Translations under genes and position numbers: made by a program
Assembly (NCBI GenBank): GCA_029762625.1
Contig: JARVGI010000005.1
Coordinates: 1 to 64,000, forward strand
Reading direction: 5' to 3'
Length of the DNA stretch: 64,000 nt
From: Methanomicrobiaceae archaeon
GTDB taxonomy: Archaea; Halobacteriota; Methanomicrobia; Methanomicrobiales; Methanomicrobiaceae
Shown: positions 26,578 through 35,809 of the stretch, piece after piece
Layout of the letters: each line of letters opens with the position of its first letter
Numbering within the stretch: the stretch's first letter is position 1
Notes under the pieces: generated by a model
The model's input: the letters and a program-made list of their open reading frames with translations, nothing else
Databases searched by the model: none
Told to the model about the DNA's origin: nothing

Positions 26578-27879
26578 TCAAGGTGCTTCCTGGTGCCAGG
26601 GGAGGGGTTCCATGGTGGCGAGAAGGTCGTCAACGGTCTCCCCCCGGCGCATCAGCGCCTTTCTCTCGCCGCTGACCATGACTTCAGGACAGCGAGGCCT
26701 GCTGTTGTACTGGGAGGACATGGAAAACCCGTAGGCGCCGGCATCGAGCACTGCGATCACGTCCCCCTCCTCCACGGCGGGGAGCATGCGGTCTGCCGCA
26801 AGGATATCGCCTGTCTCGCAGATAGGGCCGGTGATTGTGTACTCCTGTACCGGCTGGGCGTCGACCCTGTTCGCCACGAGCACTTCGTGGTAGGAATCGT
26901 ACATCGCCGGGCGGAGAAGGAGGTTGAACCCCGCGTCCACGTTGATAAACCTCTTATGAGCCGATTTGACCGAGTTGACACCGGTGAGCAGTACCGTGGA
27001 GTCCCCGACAAGCGAGCGCCCAGGTTCAACCCATAGCTCGGGCGAAATGCCCAGCTCCGCCAGTCCTTCAAGGACCACCGGCATGACCGCGTCGGCATAC
27101 TCCTCGGGGCCCGGCGCAACATCCGCGTCCCGCCGGTAGGGGATGCCAAGGCCTCCGCCGATATCAAGAAACGCAAGGTCCACCCCGATATCGGTAACAT
27201 CGCCGGCCACCCGCACCATCACCTCCGCAGCGCGGGCGAAGGGCTCCACATCAAGGATCTGCGATCCGATATGGCAGTGCAGACCCACGGGGCGCACAAA
27301 CGCGCAGCTGAGCGCTTCCCGGTAGGCATCGAGGATCTGCCCTGCAGGGATGCCGAACTTGGTGGTGGCGAGTCCGGTGGCGATCTTGGGGTGCGTGGGC
27401 ACCTCGAGTGCCGGGTTCACGCGGAAGGAGATCTCCACCTCGCATCCCGCGTCCCCCGCGACTGCATCCAGCTGCCGCAGCTCGTCGAAGGAGTCGACCG
27501 AGACACGGATGCCCTTCTCCACGGCGAGCGCAAGATCGGCGCGGCTCTTGGAACTGCCGTTGAAGAGAAGATATTCGGGCCGCATTCCCGCGAGAAGGGC
27601 CAGCTGGACTTCTCCCGCGGAGAAGACGTCGGCTCCTGCACCCTCCCGCGCCAGCGTCTGCAGCACGGAGAGGTTGCCGTTGGCCTTGGCTGCGTAGAGG
27701 ATGCGGACCGCAGACGAGTGCCGGGCGAGCGCGGCGCGGACCCGGCGGAAATTCTCCTGAATCCGTTCCTCGTCGGTGACATACAGGGGGGTGCCGAACT
27801 CGGCGGCAAGGCTCGTGCAGTCATGCGCCCCGATATACAGGTGCTCGTCCCGGATGTGCATGTGCGCGGGGAGGTTCAC
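26578..27879 (-). CDS. lysA: Diaminopimelate decarboxylase
   Basis: A fold III PLP decarboxylase of 433 residues that converts meso-diaminopimelate to lysine. It carries the PLP-lysine motif 'LYAAKANGN', the 'GLHCHIGSQI' segment, 'GGGLGIPY', and the C-terminal active-site 'CETGD' and 'DAGAYGFSMSSQYN'. It overlaps dapL by 4 bp (translationally coupled), so the last part of the lysine pathway is one transcript. Confidence 0.96.
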   Translation of the reverse strand: MNLPAHMHIRDEHLYIGAHDCTSLAAEFGTPLYVTDEERIQENFRRVRAALARHSSAVRILYAAKANGNLSVLQTLAREGAGADVFSAGEVQLALLAGMRPEYLLFNGSSKSRADLALAVEKGIRVSVDSFDELRQLDAVAGDAGCEVEISFRVNPALEVPTHPKIATGLATTKFGIPAGQILDAYREALSCAFVRPVGLHCHIGSQILDVEPFARAAEVMVRVAGDVTDIGVDLAFLDIGGGLGIPYRRDADVAPGPEEYADAVMPVVLEGLAELGISPELWVEPGRSLVGDSTVLLTGVNSVKSAHKRFINVDAGFNLLLRPAMYDSYHEVLVANRVDAQPVQEYTITGPICETGDILAADRMLPAVEEGDVIAVLDAGAYGFSMSSQYNSRPRCPEVMVSGERKALMRRGETVDDLLATMEPLPWHQEAP

Positions 27880-29024
27880 GAAAAGAGCCCCCTCATGCGC
27901 TCGATCGCCTCTTCGATCCGCGCTACCGAGCGGGTGATGGCGAACCGGACATAGCCCTCGCCGTGCGCCCCGAACCCGATTCCGGGGGTGACGACAATGC
28001 CCGCGTCATTGAGCATAGTTGTGGTAAACGCCATGCTGTTGTCCACTTTGAGCCAGACGTAGAAGGTGGCCTTCGGCGCGGTCGCCTCGAAGCCCAGGTC
28101 GCGCAGGCCCGCGACGAGGACATCGCGCCGCTCCTGGTAGATCCGGCACGACTCCTCCACGCAGTCCTGCGGGCTCGAAAGGGCCGTGATGGCCGCATGC
28201 TGGATGGCATCAAAGGCGCCGGAGTCCACATTGGTCTTGACACGACCCAATCCGGCAATAACGCTTTCGTTCCCGCATGCCATCCCGATGCGCCACCCGG
28301 TCATGTTATAGGTCTTCGAGAGGGAGTGCATCTCGATGCCCACCTCCCTCGCCCCGTCCACCTCCAGAAAGGAGAGGGGGCGGTAGCCGTCGAAGGCGAT
28401 CTCCGAGTAGGCGTTGTCGTGGACGACGATGACATCGTGCTCCCGCGCGAACCCGACCACCTCCTCGAAAAACGACCGGGGGGCCACTGCTCCGGTGGGG
28501 TTGTTGGGGTAGCCCAGAAACATCAATTTCGCCCGTTCGAGAACCGCCGCGGGGATCTCGTCGAACACCGGCAGGAAATCATGCTCCTCACGGAGCGGCA
28601 TCTCGTGCACGTTGCCTTCGGCAAAGAGCGTGGATGTCTTGTAGACGGGGTAGCCGGGATCGGTGGCGAGCACGTAGTCGCCGGGATTGACAAACGCCTC
28701 GGGAATATGGGCGATGCCCTCCTTGGACCCGATGAGGGCGAGCACCTCGGATACAGGGTCGAGGGAGACGCCGAACCGGGATGCGTACCAGTCGGCAACC
28801 GCCTGCCGGTACGGGAGCATCCCCGCGTAGTTCGGGTAGTGGTGCGTGGCAGGGTCCCGCGCCGCTTCGCAGAGGGACTCCACGATATGGGCGGGCGTGG
28901 GCAGGTCGGGGTCACCCACCCCGAAATCGATGACGTCGACTCCCTGGCGCTGCTTCTCCGCCTTCAGTTCATCGATGCGTGCAAAAAGATAGGGTGGAAG
29001 ATGGTCGAGTCGTCTGGCGTACAT
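27876..29024 (-). CDS. dapL: LL-diaminopimelate aminotransferase
   Basis: A class I/II PLP aminotransferase of 382 residues that converts tetrahydrodipicolinate directly to LL-diaminopimelate. Signature segments are 'DFGVGDPDLPTP', 'GYPNNPTGAVA', 'VHDNAYSEIAFDG' and the PLP lysine in 'SLSKTYNMTGWRIG'. Its pairing with lysA supports DapL over a generic aspartate aminotransferase. The dapA and dapB partners are not in the window. Confidence 0.92.
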   Translation of the reverse strand: MYARRLDHLPPYLFARIDELKAEKQRQGVDVIDFGVGDPDLPTPAHIVESLCEAARDPATHHYPNYAGMLPYRQAVADWYASRFGVSLDPVSEVLALIGSKEGIAHIPEAFVNPGDYVLATDPGYPVYKTSTLFAEGNVHEMPLREEHDFLPVFDEIPAAVLERAKLMFLGYPNNPTGAVAPRSFFEEVVGFAREHDVIVVHDNAYSEIAFDGYRPLSFLEVDGAREVGIEMHSLSKTYNMTGWRIGMACGNESVIAGLGRVKTNVDSGAFDAIQHAAITALSSPQDCVEESCRIYQERRDVLVAGLRDLGFEATAPKATFYVWLKVDNSMAFTTTMLNDAGIVVTPGIGFGAHGEGYVRFAITRSVARIEEAIERMRGLFS

Positions 29025-29143
29025 TGATATTCTATTGCCCCCGCACTCTCATTAATATCACACACGGTTCACCGGGCCTGTGCGGGCCCGCGTCATTTAT
29101 GACCCTCAGGAGACCATATCACCAGAGAAGGAGAAGGGTGTGC

Positions 29144-29899
29144 ATGGTCATGGATATGCTCCCGGCGATCCGGGTCGAGGGAGAGGAGGTTGTGCGGATC
29201 ACCGAACCGGTGATTCGCGAGGAGCGGTACCTGATCTACCTGAACAACCAGCTCCTCGCCGAACAGATCGCCAGTCCCGACCAGCGGGAGGAACTTGGCG
29301 CTGGGTTCGTCATCTGCGAGGGGCTCGCCGAACATGTGGAAGGAGTGAGCGCAGACAGAAACGATATCTGGGTCGAGGCTGAGAGCCGGGGCGGGATCGA
29401 ACGCGAGTTCCGGTCAGGCGGGGGATGCGGCATCCGCGGGGTGCCGAAACAGGTGCACTCGTCCCTTAGCATCAACCCGGAGCAGGTCCGCCGGATCACC
29501 CGGGAAATCGAGTCGGAGACCTGGAAGAAGACCGGCGGAGTACACTGCTCGGTGCTCTTCTCTGACAACGGGCTGGTCGTCAAGAGCTGCGATATCGGGC
29601 GGCACAATACCGTGGATAAGGTCGTGGGCCATGCCGAACTGCAGGGAATCGACCGGGGGAAATGTTTCATCGGCTGTACCGGGAGGCAGCCTGCGGGCAT
29701 GGTGGCGAAGTCCGCCAACGCCGGCATCCCCATCATTGTCTCCAGGGCCGCCTCCACCAGCGCCGGAATCCTCACAGCGGACCAGACCGGGATCACGCTC
29801 ATCTGCTTTTCACGGCAGAACCGGTTCACCATCTACACCAACCCGCAGCGGATCGAGGGCATTGTCCGGGCAGTGCGGGAACCCAGAGAGGACCACTGA
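29144..29899 (+). CDS. fdhD: Formate dehydrogenase accessory sulfurtransferase FdhD
   Basis: FdhD transfers sulfur to the molybdopterin cofactor of formate dehydrogenase. The product has 251 residues with the FdhD core: 'REERYLIYLNNQ', 'GFVICEGL', 'GGGCGIRG', 'VHCSVLF', 'DIGRHNTVDKVVGHA', and 'STSAGILTA'. The redox-active CxxC of bacterial homologues is reduced to a single Cys in 'GGCGI'. The ATG at 29144 is preceded by ggagaaggg. Formate-using Methanomicrobiales need this gene. The DUF1890/DUF1894 pair follows directly. Confidence 0.9.
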   Translation: MVMDMLPAIRVEGEEVVRITEPVIREERYLIYLNNQLLAEQIASPDQREELGAGFVICEGLAEHVEGVSADRNDIWVEAESRGGIEREFRSGGGCGIRGVPKQVHSSLSINPEQVRRITREIESETWKKTGGVHCSVLFSDNGLVVKSCDIGRHNTVDKVVGHAELQGIDRGKCFIGCTGRQPAGMVAKSANAGIPIIVSRAASTSAGILTADQTGITLICFSRQNRFTIYTNPQRIEGIVRAVREPREDH

Positions 29900-29901
29900 T
29901 T

Positions 29902-30399
29902 ATGACACTTCCACGTGATCGTGGAGGGACGGGCGCTCCCCGCACCGCGCTGGTGATGCTCGGCTGCCCGCAGCTCTGCGCGCAGACGAGCGGGGCGCTC
30001 TTTCTGCTCAACGAATTGGCGGCCTGCGGCATTGATGCAATGGTCGCGGGGACGTCGTCGGCCTGCGCCCACCTCGAGGTGGGGGACCCCGCAGGCCATT
30101 ACCTCGGGGCGCATATGGACATCGACGAATGCATCGCAGAACTTGCCGAAGGGGAGCAGGATTACGATGTTTGCTTTGTCTTCATCCACAACGATGCCGG
30201 GGTTGCATACGCCGCGACCCTCGCCTCGATCTCGGGGGGGGCGACCATCGCCCTCATCTTCGGGGAGCACGCGGAGGAACTGGCGTCGGGGCTGGAAGGC
30301 ATCCGCTGCGAAAGGCACATTATCAGGGGCGGGCACAATCCCCTTCCCATGAAGCGGACACTCAGGGAGGTGGTCGCATGGGTTGCGTCGAAAAACTGA
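29902..30399 (+). CDS. DUF1890 family protein
   Basis: A 165-residue protein with a Rossmann-like start ('TALVMLGCPQLCAQTSGALFLLN', split by the Cys pair) and 'FVFIHNDAGVAYAATLASIS'. This matches the methanogen-specific DUF1890 family, whose function is unknown. It follows fdhD by 2 bp and overlaps the DUF1894 gene by 22 bp, so all three are likely co-translated. The Cys residues near 22-26 may be functional. Confidence 0.82.
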   Translation: MTLPRDRGGTGAPRTALVMLGCPQLCAQTSGALFLLNELAACGIDAMVAGTSSACAHLEVGDPAGHYLGAHMDIDECIAELAEGEQDYDVCFVFIHNDAGVAYAATLASISGGATIALIFGEHAEELASGLEGIRCERHIIRGGHNPLPMKRTLREVVAWVASKN

Positions 30400-30662
30400 A
30401 CTACGAAGTGCTCATCCGCCATTGCTCGTTCCGAGAAGCGGCGGAGTACATCCGGCAAAACACCCCTGAATACTATGAAGTGCCCCCGGGGTTCAAGATC
30501 TTTGACGTCCACATCATCGGGGTGCCTCCCATCCTCGTGGGGATCGAGGGTGAGCACATCATCTTTCCGTACACCAAACCCTGCCACGGCACATTTCTCC
30601 TGAGAGTCGGGGGGGGAGAAGAGATCGAAAGCCTCAGGAGACGCGGGAAACGAGTCCGGTGA
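30378..30662 (+). CDS. DUF1894 family protein
   Basis: A 94-residue protein ('CSFREAAEYIRQNTPEYYEVPPG', 'IIFPYTKPCHGTFLLR' regions) of the methanogen-specific DUF1894 family, found next to DUF1890 genes. The ATG lies within the end of the DUF1890 gene. Function is unknown; conserved pairing suggests a complex. Confidence 0.8.
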   Translation: MGCVEKLNYEVLIRHCSFREAAEYIRQNTPEYYEVPPGFKIFDVHIIGVPPILVGIEGEHIIFPYTKPCHGTFLLRVGGGEEIESLRRRGKRVR

Positions 30663-30677
30663 ACCGGCAGGAGCGGC

Positions 30678-33266
30678 TCAATCATCAAGCGGGCCTCTCA
30701 GGAAGTGACCGGTGGTGATCCCCCCTAACGCCCGCTCCCGAATGGGCGTTTTCAGCGCCGCAAGACGGTCGGCAGCCCCATCACCCTCCCTGAGAACCGC
30801 ATCGATCGCAGCCGTATAGAGGGACGCCATATCGCGGGCATACACGGCGGTCCTGCCGCGGGCGTCGATGGCGAGGGAATCAAACCCGATCTCGAGCAGC
30901 GCCGGCATATGATCCACCAGGCAGGTTTCCACCGCATTGAAGATGTGCGTCCGGCCCTCGCAGTCGGTGCGCACGGGGAAGGTGTAGCCCCGCTCGTCCT
31001 GCACGCCCAACCACACCGGCTCATTCTGCCCGTCATCACCCCCGTTCCGCCTCGCCGCACTCCTCACAAGCGCGTCCTCCGTCACCATGAGCTCCGCCGG
31101 GCCCTGCACGAGGTACTCCAGCGAGGAATGCTGTCCTGCAGCCCGTTCCCGGGAAACGAGGGCATGGAGGCGTGCCCTGTCGAGCTCGGGCGAGAGGGTG
31201 AGGGTGGAAAACAGATCGCGATATGCCTCTGCGGCGAGGTGGTTCCATACATTCAGGCCCACCGACCCGTGGATGGGGATAGTGCACCCGATCAGTCGTA
31301 TCGCCGTCGCCGCGCCCGCATCCTCCACCATGATCCCAGAAACCCCCGCCTCGCGCACTGTCTCGAGCAGCGGGACAGCGCGGTCAAGAAAGGCGCGGCG
31401 GCAGATACGCGGCCATTTCCACACGAGCTCTGCGCCATCAGCCCCACACCGCTCCGCCGCATCGGCGATCGTCGCCAGAAACGCTTCGGGTGAGGAGAAG
31501 AGAGCGCATCCATCCGCCTGCAGGGTGGGCTCGAAGTAGATGCGCCTGCACCCGCCTTCCACCGCACCGCGGAGGGCGTCGATGCTGTCCGCGTATGCGG
31601 AGAGCAGGGGTGCTGCGCGGCGTGGTGCAGGGTGCGCAACGGGCACCTCGAGGCGTGCCGTCCACATGCGGCAGCACTCCTCCGCACCTGCGACATCGGC
31701 GTCGCCCGGCCGCCAGGCCTCCACAATCGCTGCCTCCAGCGACGCCATCGCCGCCCGGCGCAGTCCGGTAATCTCGCTGATCGGGGTAAACAGCCCGCCG
31801 GGATAGTGCATCGCCACCTCCCGCACCGCAAAGAGCGAGTCCCCGCTTCGCCTGAGCAGCTCCTCGATGCGGCCCGCGGTGAGCGGGCGCGTCCGGGCCG
31901 GTTCCATGGGAAGCGAGCCCTCGACGCACACGGCCACCTCCATTCCTCCTGCCGCGACAGCTCTCGCCCCGACCACCGGCACCCGGTCGCGAAGCGAGAA
32001 CGAGAGAGCGACGGGGAGCGGGGAGCGGGGTGCGGGAGCGCGCCGGGTGAGGGGCTCGCGCCGGGTGAGCGAGACCGCTGATCCCGCCCCCACCGCCTTC
32101 GGGACCCGGATTGCCACGACCTCGTCTCCGGCGGCCTCCACCCTGCGCACAACCATGCCCACCTCGTGTCCGCCCATCTCCCCCTCGATCACGATGCCGT
32201 CACCCGGCTCAGGGAAGAGTGTTCCTTCGATCCGTATCAGGGCCCTGTGCTGTCGCCCATCATAGCCGACCACCGTGCCGATGCGCACCCCGCGGTCGTC
32301 GGGGCGGGCGGGCCCCATCAGCGCACCGCCGCGGTCGCCGAGCAGGTAGCCGCAGGTGAAGCCGCGGTTGAAGGCGAGGAGCAGGGCAAGCTCGTCATCT
32401 TCGGAAGGTGTCCATGCACCCTGCGCGATGGCGTCGAGCGCACGCCGGTAGACATCGACCACCGCTCCCACGTAGCCTTCCGATCGCATCCTCCCCTCGA
32501 TCTTGAACGACTCCACCGGCGCATGGGCAACCCGGTCGAGCCGGGGGTAGACCGCAAGATCCCGCGGCGAGAGCAGGTAGCGGCCCCGGGTCACGATTGT
32601 GCTGAGGTGGACGGGGCGGCCGAATGCATCGATCGAGCCCCGTACCAGCCGATAGGGCTTGCGGCAGGGCTGGGCGCACATACCGCGGTTGCCGCTCCTC
32701 CCCCCGACCATCGAGGAAAAGAGGCACTGGCCGGAGTAGCAGTAGCAGAGGGCGCCGTGCACGAATATCTCGAGGCCGATCCGGTCGAGGGGGAGGTGAG
32801 CGGCGATATCCTCGATCTCCTCGAGGGACAGCTCTCGGGCGAGCACCACCCGTCGCATCCCCAGCTGCGCGGCCCGGAGCGCCCCCTCCCGGGAGAGAAC
32901 GGTCATCTGGGTGGAGGCATGCACCGGCAGGCCCGGCACGATGTTGCGGGCGAGTGCGGCAACCCCTGCATCCTGCACGAGCACTGCATCCACCCCGATG
33001 CCGTAGAGCCAGAGCAGGCGCCGCGCCACCTCCGCCAACTCGTCGTCCGTGACCAGCACGTTCAGGGTGACATAGACACGCACCCCCCGCAGATGGCAGA
33101 AGGCGATCGCCCGGCAGAGCTCCTCGTCGTCGAAATTTGCCGCGTACCGGCGGGCACCGAACCTCTTCCCGCTCAGGTAGACCGCATCGGCGCCTGCGGC
33201 GATCGCGGTCCGGAGGACATCGAACGACCCTGCCGGCGCGAGGAGTTCAGGGGTTGTTTCGTGCAT
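30678..33266 (-). CDS. Peptidase U32 family protein (DUF3656-type C-terminal region)
   Basis: A large (862-residue) member of the U32 family. The N-terminal TIM-barrel part opens 'ELLAPAGSFDVLRTAIAAGADAVYLSG' (in two parts, residues 7-33) and contains the U32 cysteine signature 'HGALCYCYSGQCLFSS' with 'MCAQPCR' (about 170-200), cysteines that bind a [4Fe-4S] cluster in relatives. A long C-terminal half carries the DUF3656-type region. Relatives include tRNA and rRNA hydroxylases (TrhP, RlhA) and the ubiquinone-pathway proteins UbiU/V, so an RNA-hydroxylation role is more likely than proteolysis. It stands alone, tail to tail with DUF1894. Confidence 0.88.
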   Translation of the reverse strand: MHETTPELLAPAGSFDVLRTAIAAGADAVYLSGKRFGARRYAANFDDEELCRAIAFCHLRGVRVYVTLNVLVTDDELAEVARRLLWLYGIGVDAVLVQDAGVAALARNIVPGLPVHASTQMTVLSREGALRAAQLGMRRVVLARELSLEEIEDIAAHLPLDRIGLEIFVHGALCYCYSGQCLFSSMVGGRSGNRGMCAQPCRKPYRLVRGSIDAFGRPVHLSTIVTRGRYLLSPRDLAVYPRLDRVAHAPVESFKIEGRMRSEGYVGAVVDVYRRALDAIAQGAWTPSEDDELALLLAFNRGFTCGYLLGDRGGALMGPARPDDRGVRIGTVVGYDGRQHRALIRIEGTLFPEPGDGIVIEGEMGGHEVGMVVRRVEAAGDEVVAIRVPKAVGAGSAVSLTRREPLTRRAPAPRSPLPVALSFSLRDRVPVVGARAVAAGGMEVAVCVEGSLPMEPARTRPLTAGRIEELLRRSGDSLFAVREVAMHYPGGLFTPISEITGLRRAAMASLEAAIVEAWRPGDADVAGAEECCRMWTARLEVPVAHPAPRRAAPLLSAYADSIDALRGAVEGGCRRIYFEPTLQADGCALFSSPEAFLATIADAAERCGADGAELVWKWPRICRRAFLDRAVPLLETVREAGVSGIMVEDAGAATAIRLIGCTIPIHGSVGLNVWNHLAAEAYRDLFSTLTLSPELDRARLHALVSRERAAGQHSSLEYLVQGPAELMVTEDALVRSAARRNGGDDGQNEPVWLGVQDERGYTFPVRTDCEGRTHIFNAVETCLVDHMPALLEIGFDSLAIDARGRTAVYARDMASLYTAAIDAVLREGDGAADRLAALKTPIRERALGGITTGHFLRGPLDD

Positions 33267-33424
33267 GAAAGGCTCCGTACCGCCGCCAAAACGGGCGGCA
33301 CTGCTGCATCAGAAGTGGGAGAAGTGGCTATATAGCATATTGTATCGGGGAAGGGAAACGAGGCCTTGCAGAACCACCGGGATGGTTTATGTCCCCCTCC
33401 CCCATGGTATTCAATAGAAGGAGC

Positions 33425-33756
33425 ATGGAAGAGGCGATGAAATATTCTACCAAACTGGCATCCACATTATTCCCGATTTTCTCTGCAACGGCGGCTGGGC
33501 GATCGTCTCCCACTTCGAGATGATCCAGAACCTCACAATGGACCACTGGTCCGAAGCCGAGGTATACCGCCGGCTCGATGAAAAGATGATTGCCGCATAC
33601 CGGGCGGTCGCAGACGTCTCCCGCAACTACGGGATGCCGATGCGGCAGGCAGCCTATACGCTCGCCGTCGAGCGGGTGGTCAGGGCGATGGAATACCGGG
33701 GATGGATCTCGACAGGACAGTACACCCCCCATTCCGTGAACGAAAACTGCGGTTGA
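33425..33756 (+). pseudogene. C-terminal remnant of a glutamate dehydrogenase
   Basis: In the frame through 33448 the sequence reads 'GDEIFYQTGIHIIPDFLCN', then 'GGWAIVSHFEMIQNLT', 'EKMIAAYRAVADVSRNYGMPM', 'AAYTLAVERVVRAMEYRGW'. This is the last about 100 residues of a Glu/Leu/Phe/Val dehydrogenase (compare 'PDxLANAGGVxVSYFE' and the terminal helix). An in-frame TAG lies just upstream, and the catalytic and Rossmann domains are absent. An internal ATG at 33520 leaves a 78-codon frame that may or may not be translated. Confidence 0.82.
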
Positions 33757-33790
33757 GAGAGCGGCATACGGGCATCCTGGCATCAGTTCG

Positions 33791-34126
33791 ATGACAACAC
33801 AGCAGGAGCGGCATTCCACCCCGACCATGCTGGCATGGTGCTACATTCATTACGCACTTCGAACAAACGCAGAAAGGAGATCTCCGGGTGAAATTGTGAG
33901 AAAAAAGTTTTATTATGACCAGTATTTTGACGACTGCGTGACCAGGCTCGAAGAGGTCGAACGACGGATAGAGCTTGCGAAAGAGGACATCCTGGAACTC
34001 TATGAGGAGATTGAAGGCCTCATGAGGGAAAAGCAGGATCTCATCGATTCGGGGGAGGCAGAAGAGTTCTGCCATTACTTTCTCCAGCGAAACCGTGAGA
34101 AAGATGCCTATAGAATCGACGAATAA
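33791..34126 (+). CDS. Hypothetical coiled-coil protein
   Basis: The frame encodes 111 residues. From about residue 36 it is a clear charged helix with heptad pattern ('CVTRLEEVERRIELAKEDIL', 'EEIEGLMREKQDL'). The first 35 residues look unlike natural protein, so the real start may be the GTG at 33896 ('RKKFYYDQYFDD'), giving 76 residues. No family is recognised. It precedes the rubredoxin genes on the same strand. Confidence 0.55.
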   Translation: MTTQQERHSTPTMLAWCYIHYALRTNAERRSPGEIVRKKFYYDQYFDDCVTRLEEVERRIELAKEDILELYEEIEGLMREKQDLIDSGEAEEFCHYFLQRNREKDAYRIDE

Positions 34127-34136
34127 CCACCCCAAT

Positions 34137-34147
34137 ACATAAATATA
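34137..34147 (+). promoter_or_regulatory. TATA box before the rubredoxin-fprA operon
   Basis: acataaatata is a strong TATA-type element in GC-rich DNA, 11 bases after the coiled-coil gene. Transcription would start near 34170 and carry the two rubredoxin genes and fprA, with a leader of about 120 nt. Confidence 0.5.
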
Positions 34148-34288
34148 CAGATATCTATTTTTCCGCAATGCATCCTCCTCGAGGCGGCAATAGTTCATCT
34201 CACCGCGAGGACGGCCGGAGCGCGGGCCTCTCCTGACCGGCACGGGATGCACGTACGAGTGAACGAAAAACCCCCAGAGGTGGAGTAC

Positions 34289-34462
34289 ATGGAAGTCTGG
34301 AAATGCGAAAAATGCGGATATGTCTATGATGCACGGATCGGCGATGCCTCATCCGGCATCTCCAAGGGAACGCCGTTTGAGAATCTTCCACAGGCATGGG
34401 TCTGTCCCCGGTGCGGCGCGCCGAAAAGGCAGTTTGTAAAGATGGAGATTGAAGGATCATGA
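34289..34462 (+). CDS. Rubredoxin (first copy)
   Basis: A 57-residue one-electron carrier with the two CxxC pairs of rubredoxin: 'CEKCGYVYD' and '[11 protein letters not shown]'. These bind one Fe in a Cys4 site; the aromatic and Gly/Pro core ('GTPFENLP') is intact. The frame is open to 34247, but the ATG at 34289 has an aggtggag before it and begins the homology. The stop overlaps the next ATG as ATGA. Confidence 0.93.
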   Translation: MEVWKCEKCGYVYDARIGDASSGISKGTPFENLPQAWVCPRCGAPKRQFVKMEIEGS

Positions 34463-34623
34463 GCGAATACCGAAAGATGCGGTGCCAGATCTGTGGCCAT
34501 ATCTATAATCCTGACAAAGGGGAGGGAGCCATTGAGCCCGGAACGCCGTTTGAGGATCTCCCCGATGTTTGGGTCTGTCCGATCTGCTCCGCGGACAAAT
34601 CGAAGTTTGCGGAGGTCGCATGA
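34459..34623 (+). CDS. Rubredoxin (second copy)
   Basis: A 54-residue rubredoxin, translated as '[20 protein letters not shown]', then '[20 protein letters not shown]'. Both CxxC pairs are present. It begins within the stop of the first rubredoxin gene and ends one base before fprA, so the three form one coupled operon. The two copies differ enough (about half identical) to serve different partners or potentials. Confidence 0.93.
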   Translation: MSEYRKMRCQICGHIYNPDKGEGAIEPGTPFEDLPDVWVCPICSADKSKFAEVA

Positions 34624-34624
34624 G

Positions 34625-35809
34625 ATGGCGGCGAGAGAGATCAACGACCACGTCCATGCCGTAGGGGTCATCGACTGGGACCGGCAGGTGTTCGATGAGC
34701 TCATCCCCACCCCCGACGGCACGACCTACAACGCCTATGTGGTGCAGGGCAGTGAGAAGACCGCCCTCATCGATACGGCCGACCCTTCGCGTGAAGAAGA
34801 ATTCATCACCAATATCGCCCGCCTCGGCGTGGGCTGCATCGATTACGTGATCATCAATCATGCCGAGCAGGACCACTCCGGCTCGCTCCCCATCCTCCTC
34901 GATCTCTTTCCCACGGCGACGGTGCTCGCCACCGAAAAGGGAAAGGAACTGATTTGCAGTCTCCTCCTGCTCCCGGAGGAGCGGGTGCAGGTGGTGGAAG
35001 ACGGGGCCACCATTTCGCTCGGGGACAAAACGCTTGAATTCCTGCACGCGCCATGGGTGCACTGGCCGGACACCATGCTCACCTACCTGCGGGAAGACGG
35101 CATCCTCTTCTCCTGCGATCTCTTCGGCTCGCACTTCGCCACAAGCGACCTCTACGTGCAGGACGACCATGCCATCGAACAATCAGCGAAACGGTATTTC
35201 GCGGAGATCATGATGCCGTTTCGCCACGTGATCGGGAACTATATCGACCGGGTCGAGGGGCTCAACCCCACGCTGATCGCCCCCAGCCACGGGCCGCTCC
35301 ATGACAACCCCGGGCGCATCCTTGACCTGTACCGGCACTGGGTGAGCGACGAGGTGAAGAACCTGGTGCTCATCCCGTATATCTCGATGCACGGGAGCAC
35401 CCAGCAGATGGTCGACTATCTCACCGAAGCGCTGATCGAGCGGGGGGTACGGGTGAAGCCTTTCAACCTCGCCTCTGCGGACACCGGCAGTATCGCCATG
35501 GCCCTCGTGGACGCGGCAACTGTGGTCATCGCCTCCCCCACCGTCCTGTTCGGCCCGCACCCGAAAATCGTGTATGCAGCCTTCCTGGTCAATATGCTCA
35601 AGCCCAAGACGCGGAGTGTCGGTATCATCGGCTCATTCGGGTGGGGAGGCAAGACCGTCCAGGCAATCACCGACATGCTTTCCAACCTCAAAGCCGACAT
35701 GCTCGACCCGGTGTACATCAGGGGACAGGCAATGGAGGAGGATATGCGCCAGCTCGAGCATCTCGCCGACGAAATTCTTAAACGGCATAAAGACTACACC
35801 ATCGTCTGA
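34625..35809 (+). CDS. fprA: FprA-type A-type flavoprotein (F420H2 oxidase)
   Basis: A diiron flavoprotein of 394 residues that in methanogens reduces O2 to water with F420H2. The N-terminal metallo-beta-lactamase-like domain holds the diiron ligand motif 'NHAEQDHSG' (H-x-E-x-D-H, about residues 78-86), with further ligands in 'PSHGP'. The C-terminal flavodoxin domain (about 250-394) opens with the FMN loop 'YISMHGSTQQM'. It follows two rubredoxin genes, which may feed or shuttle electrons. Oxygen protection is the expected role. Confidence 0.93.
   Translation: MAAREINDHVHAVGVIDWDRQVFDELIPTPDGTTYNAYVVQGSEKTALIDTADPSREEEFITNIARLGVGCIDYVIINHAEQDHSGSLPILLDLFPTATVLATEKGKELICSLLLLPEERVQVVEDGATISLGDKTLEFLHAPWVHWPDTMLTYLREDGILFSCDLFGSHFATSDLYVQDDHAIEQSAKRYFAEIMMPFRHVIGNYIDRVEGLNPTLIAPSHGPLHDNPGRILDLYRHWVSDEVKNLVLIPYISMHGSTQQMVDYLTEALIERGVRVKPFNLASADTGSIAMALVDAATVVIASPTVLFGPHPKIVYAAFLVNMLKPKTRSVGIIGSFGWGGKTVQAITDMLSNLKADMLDPVYIRGQAMEEDMRQLEHLADEILKRHKDYTIV

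Noticed and set aside
32166-33335. A 389-codon plus-strand frame opposite the U32 peptidase gene
   Set aside because: His/Pro/Arg-rich shadow sequence; the minus-strand protein has the U32 cysteine signature.
33520-33756. A novel 78-residue protein
   Set aside because: It is the tail of a glutamate dehydrogenase remnant; homologous residues continue upstream of its ATG.
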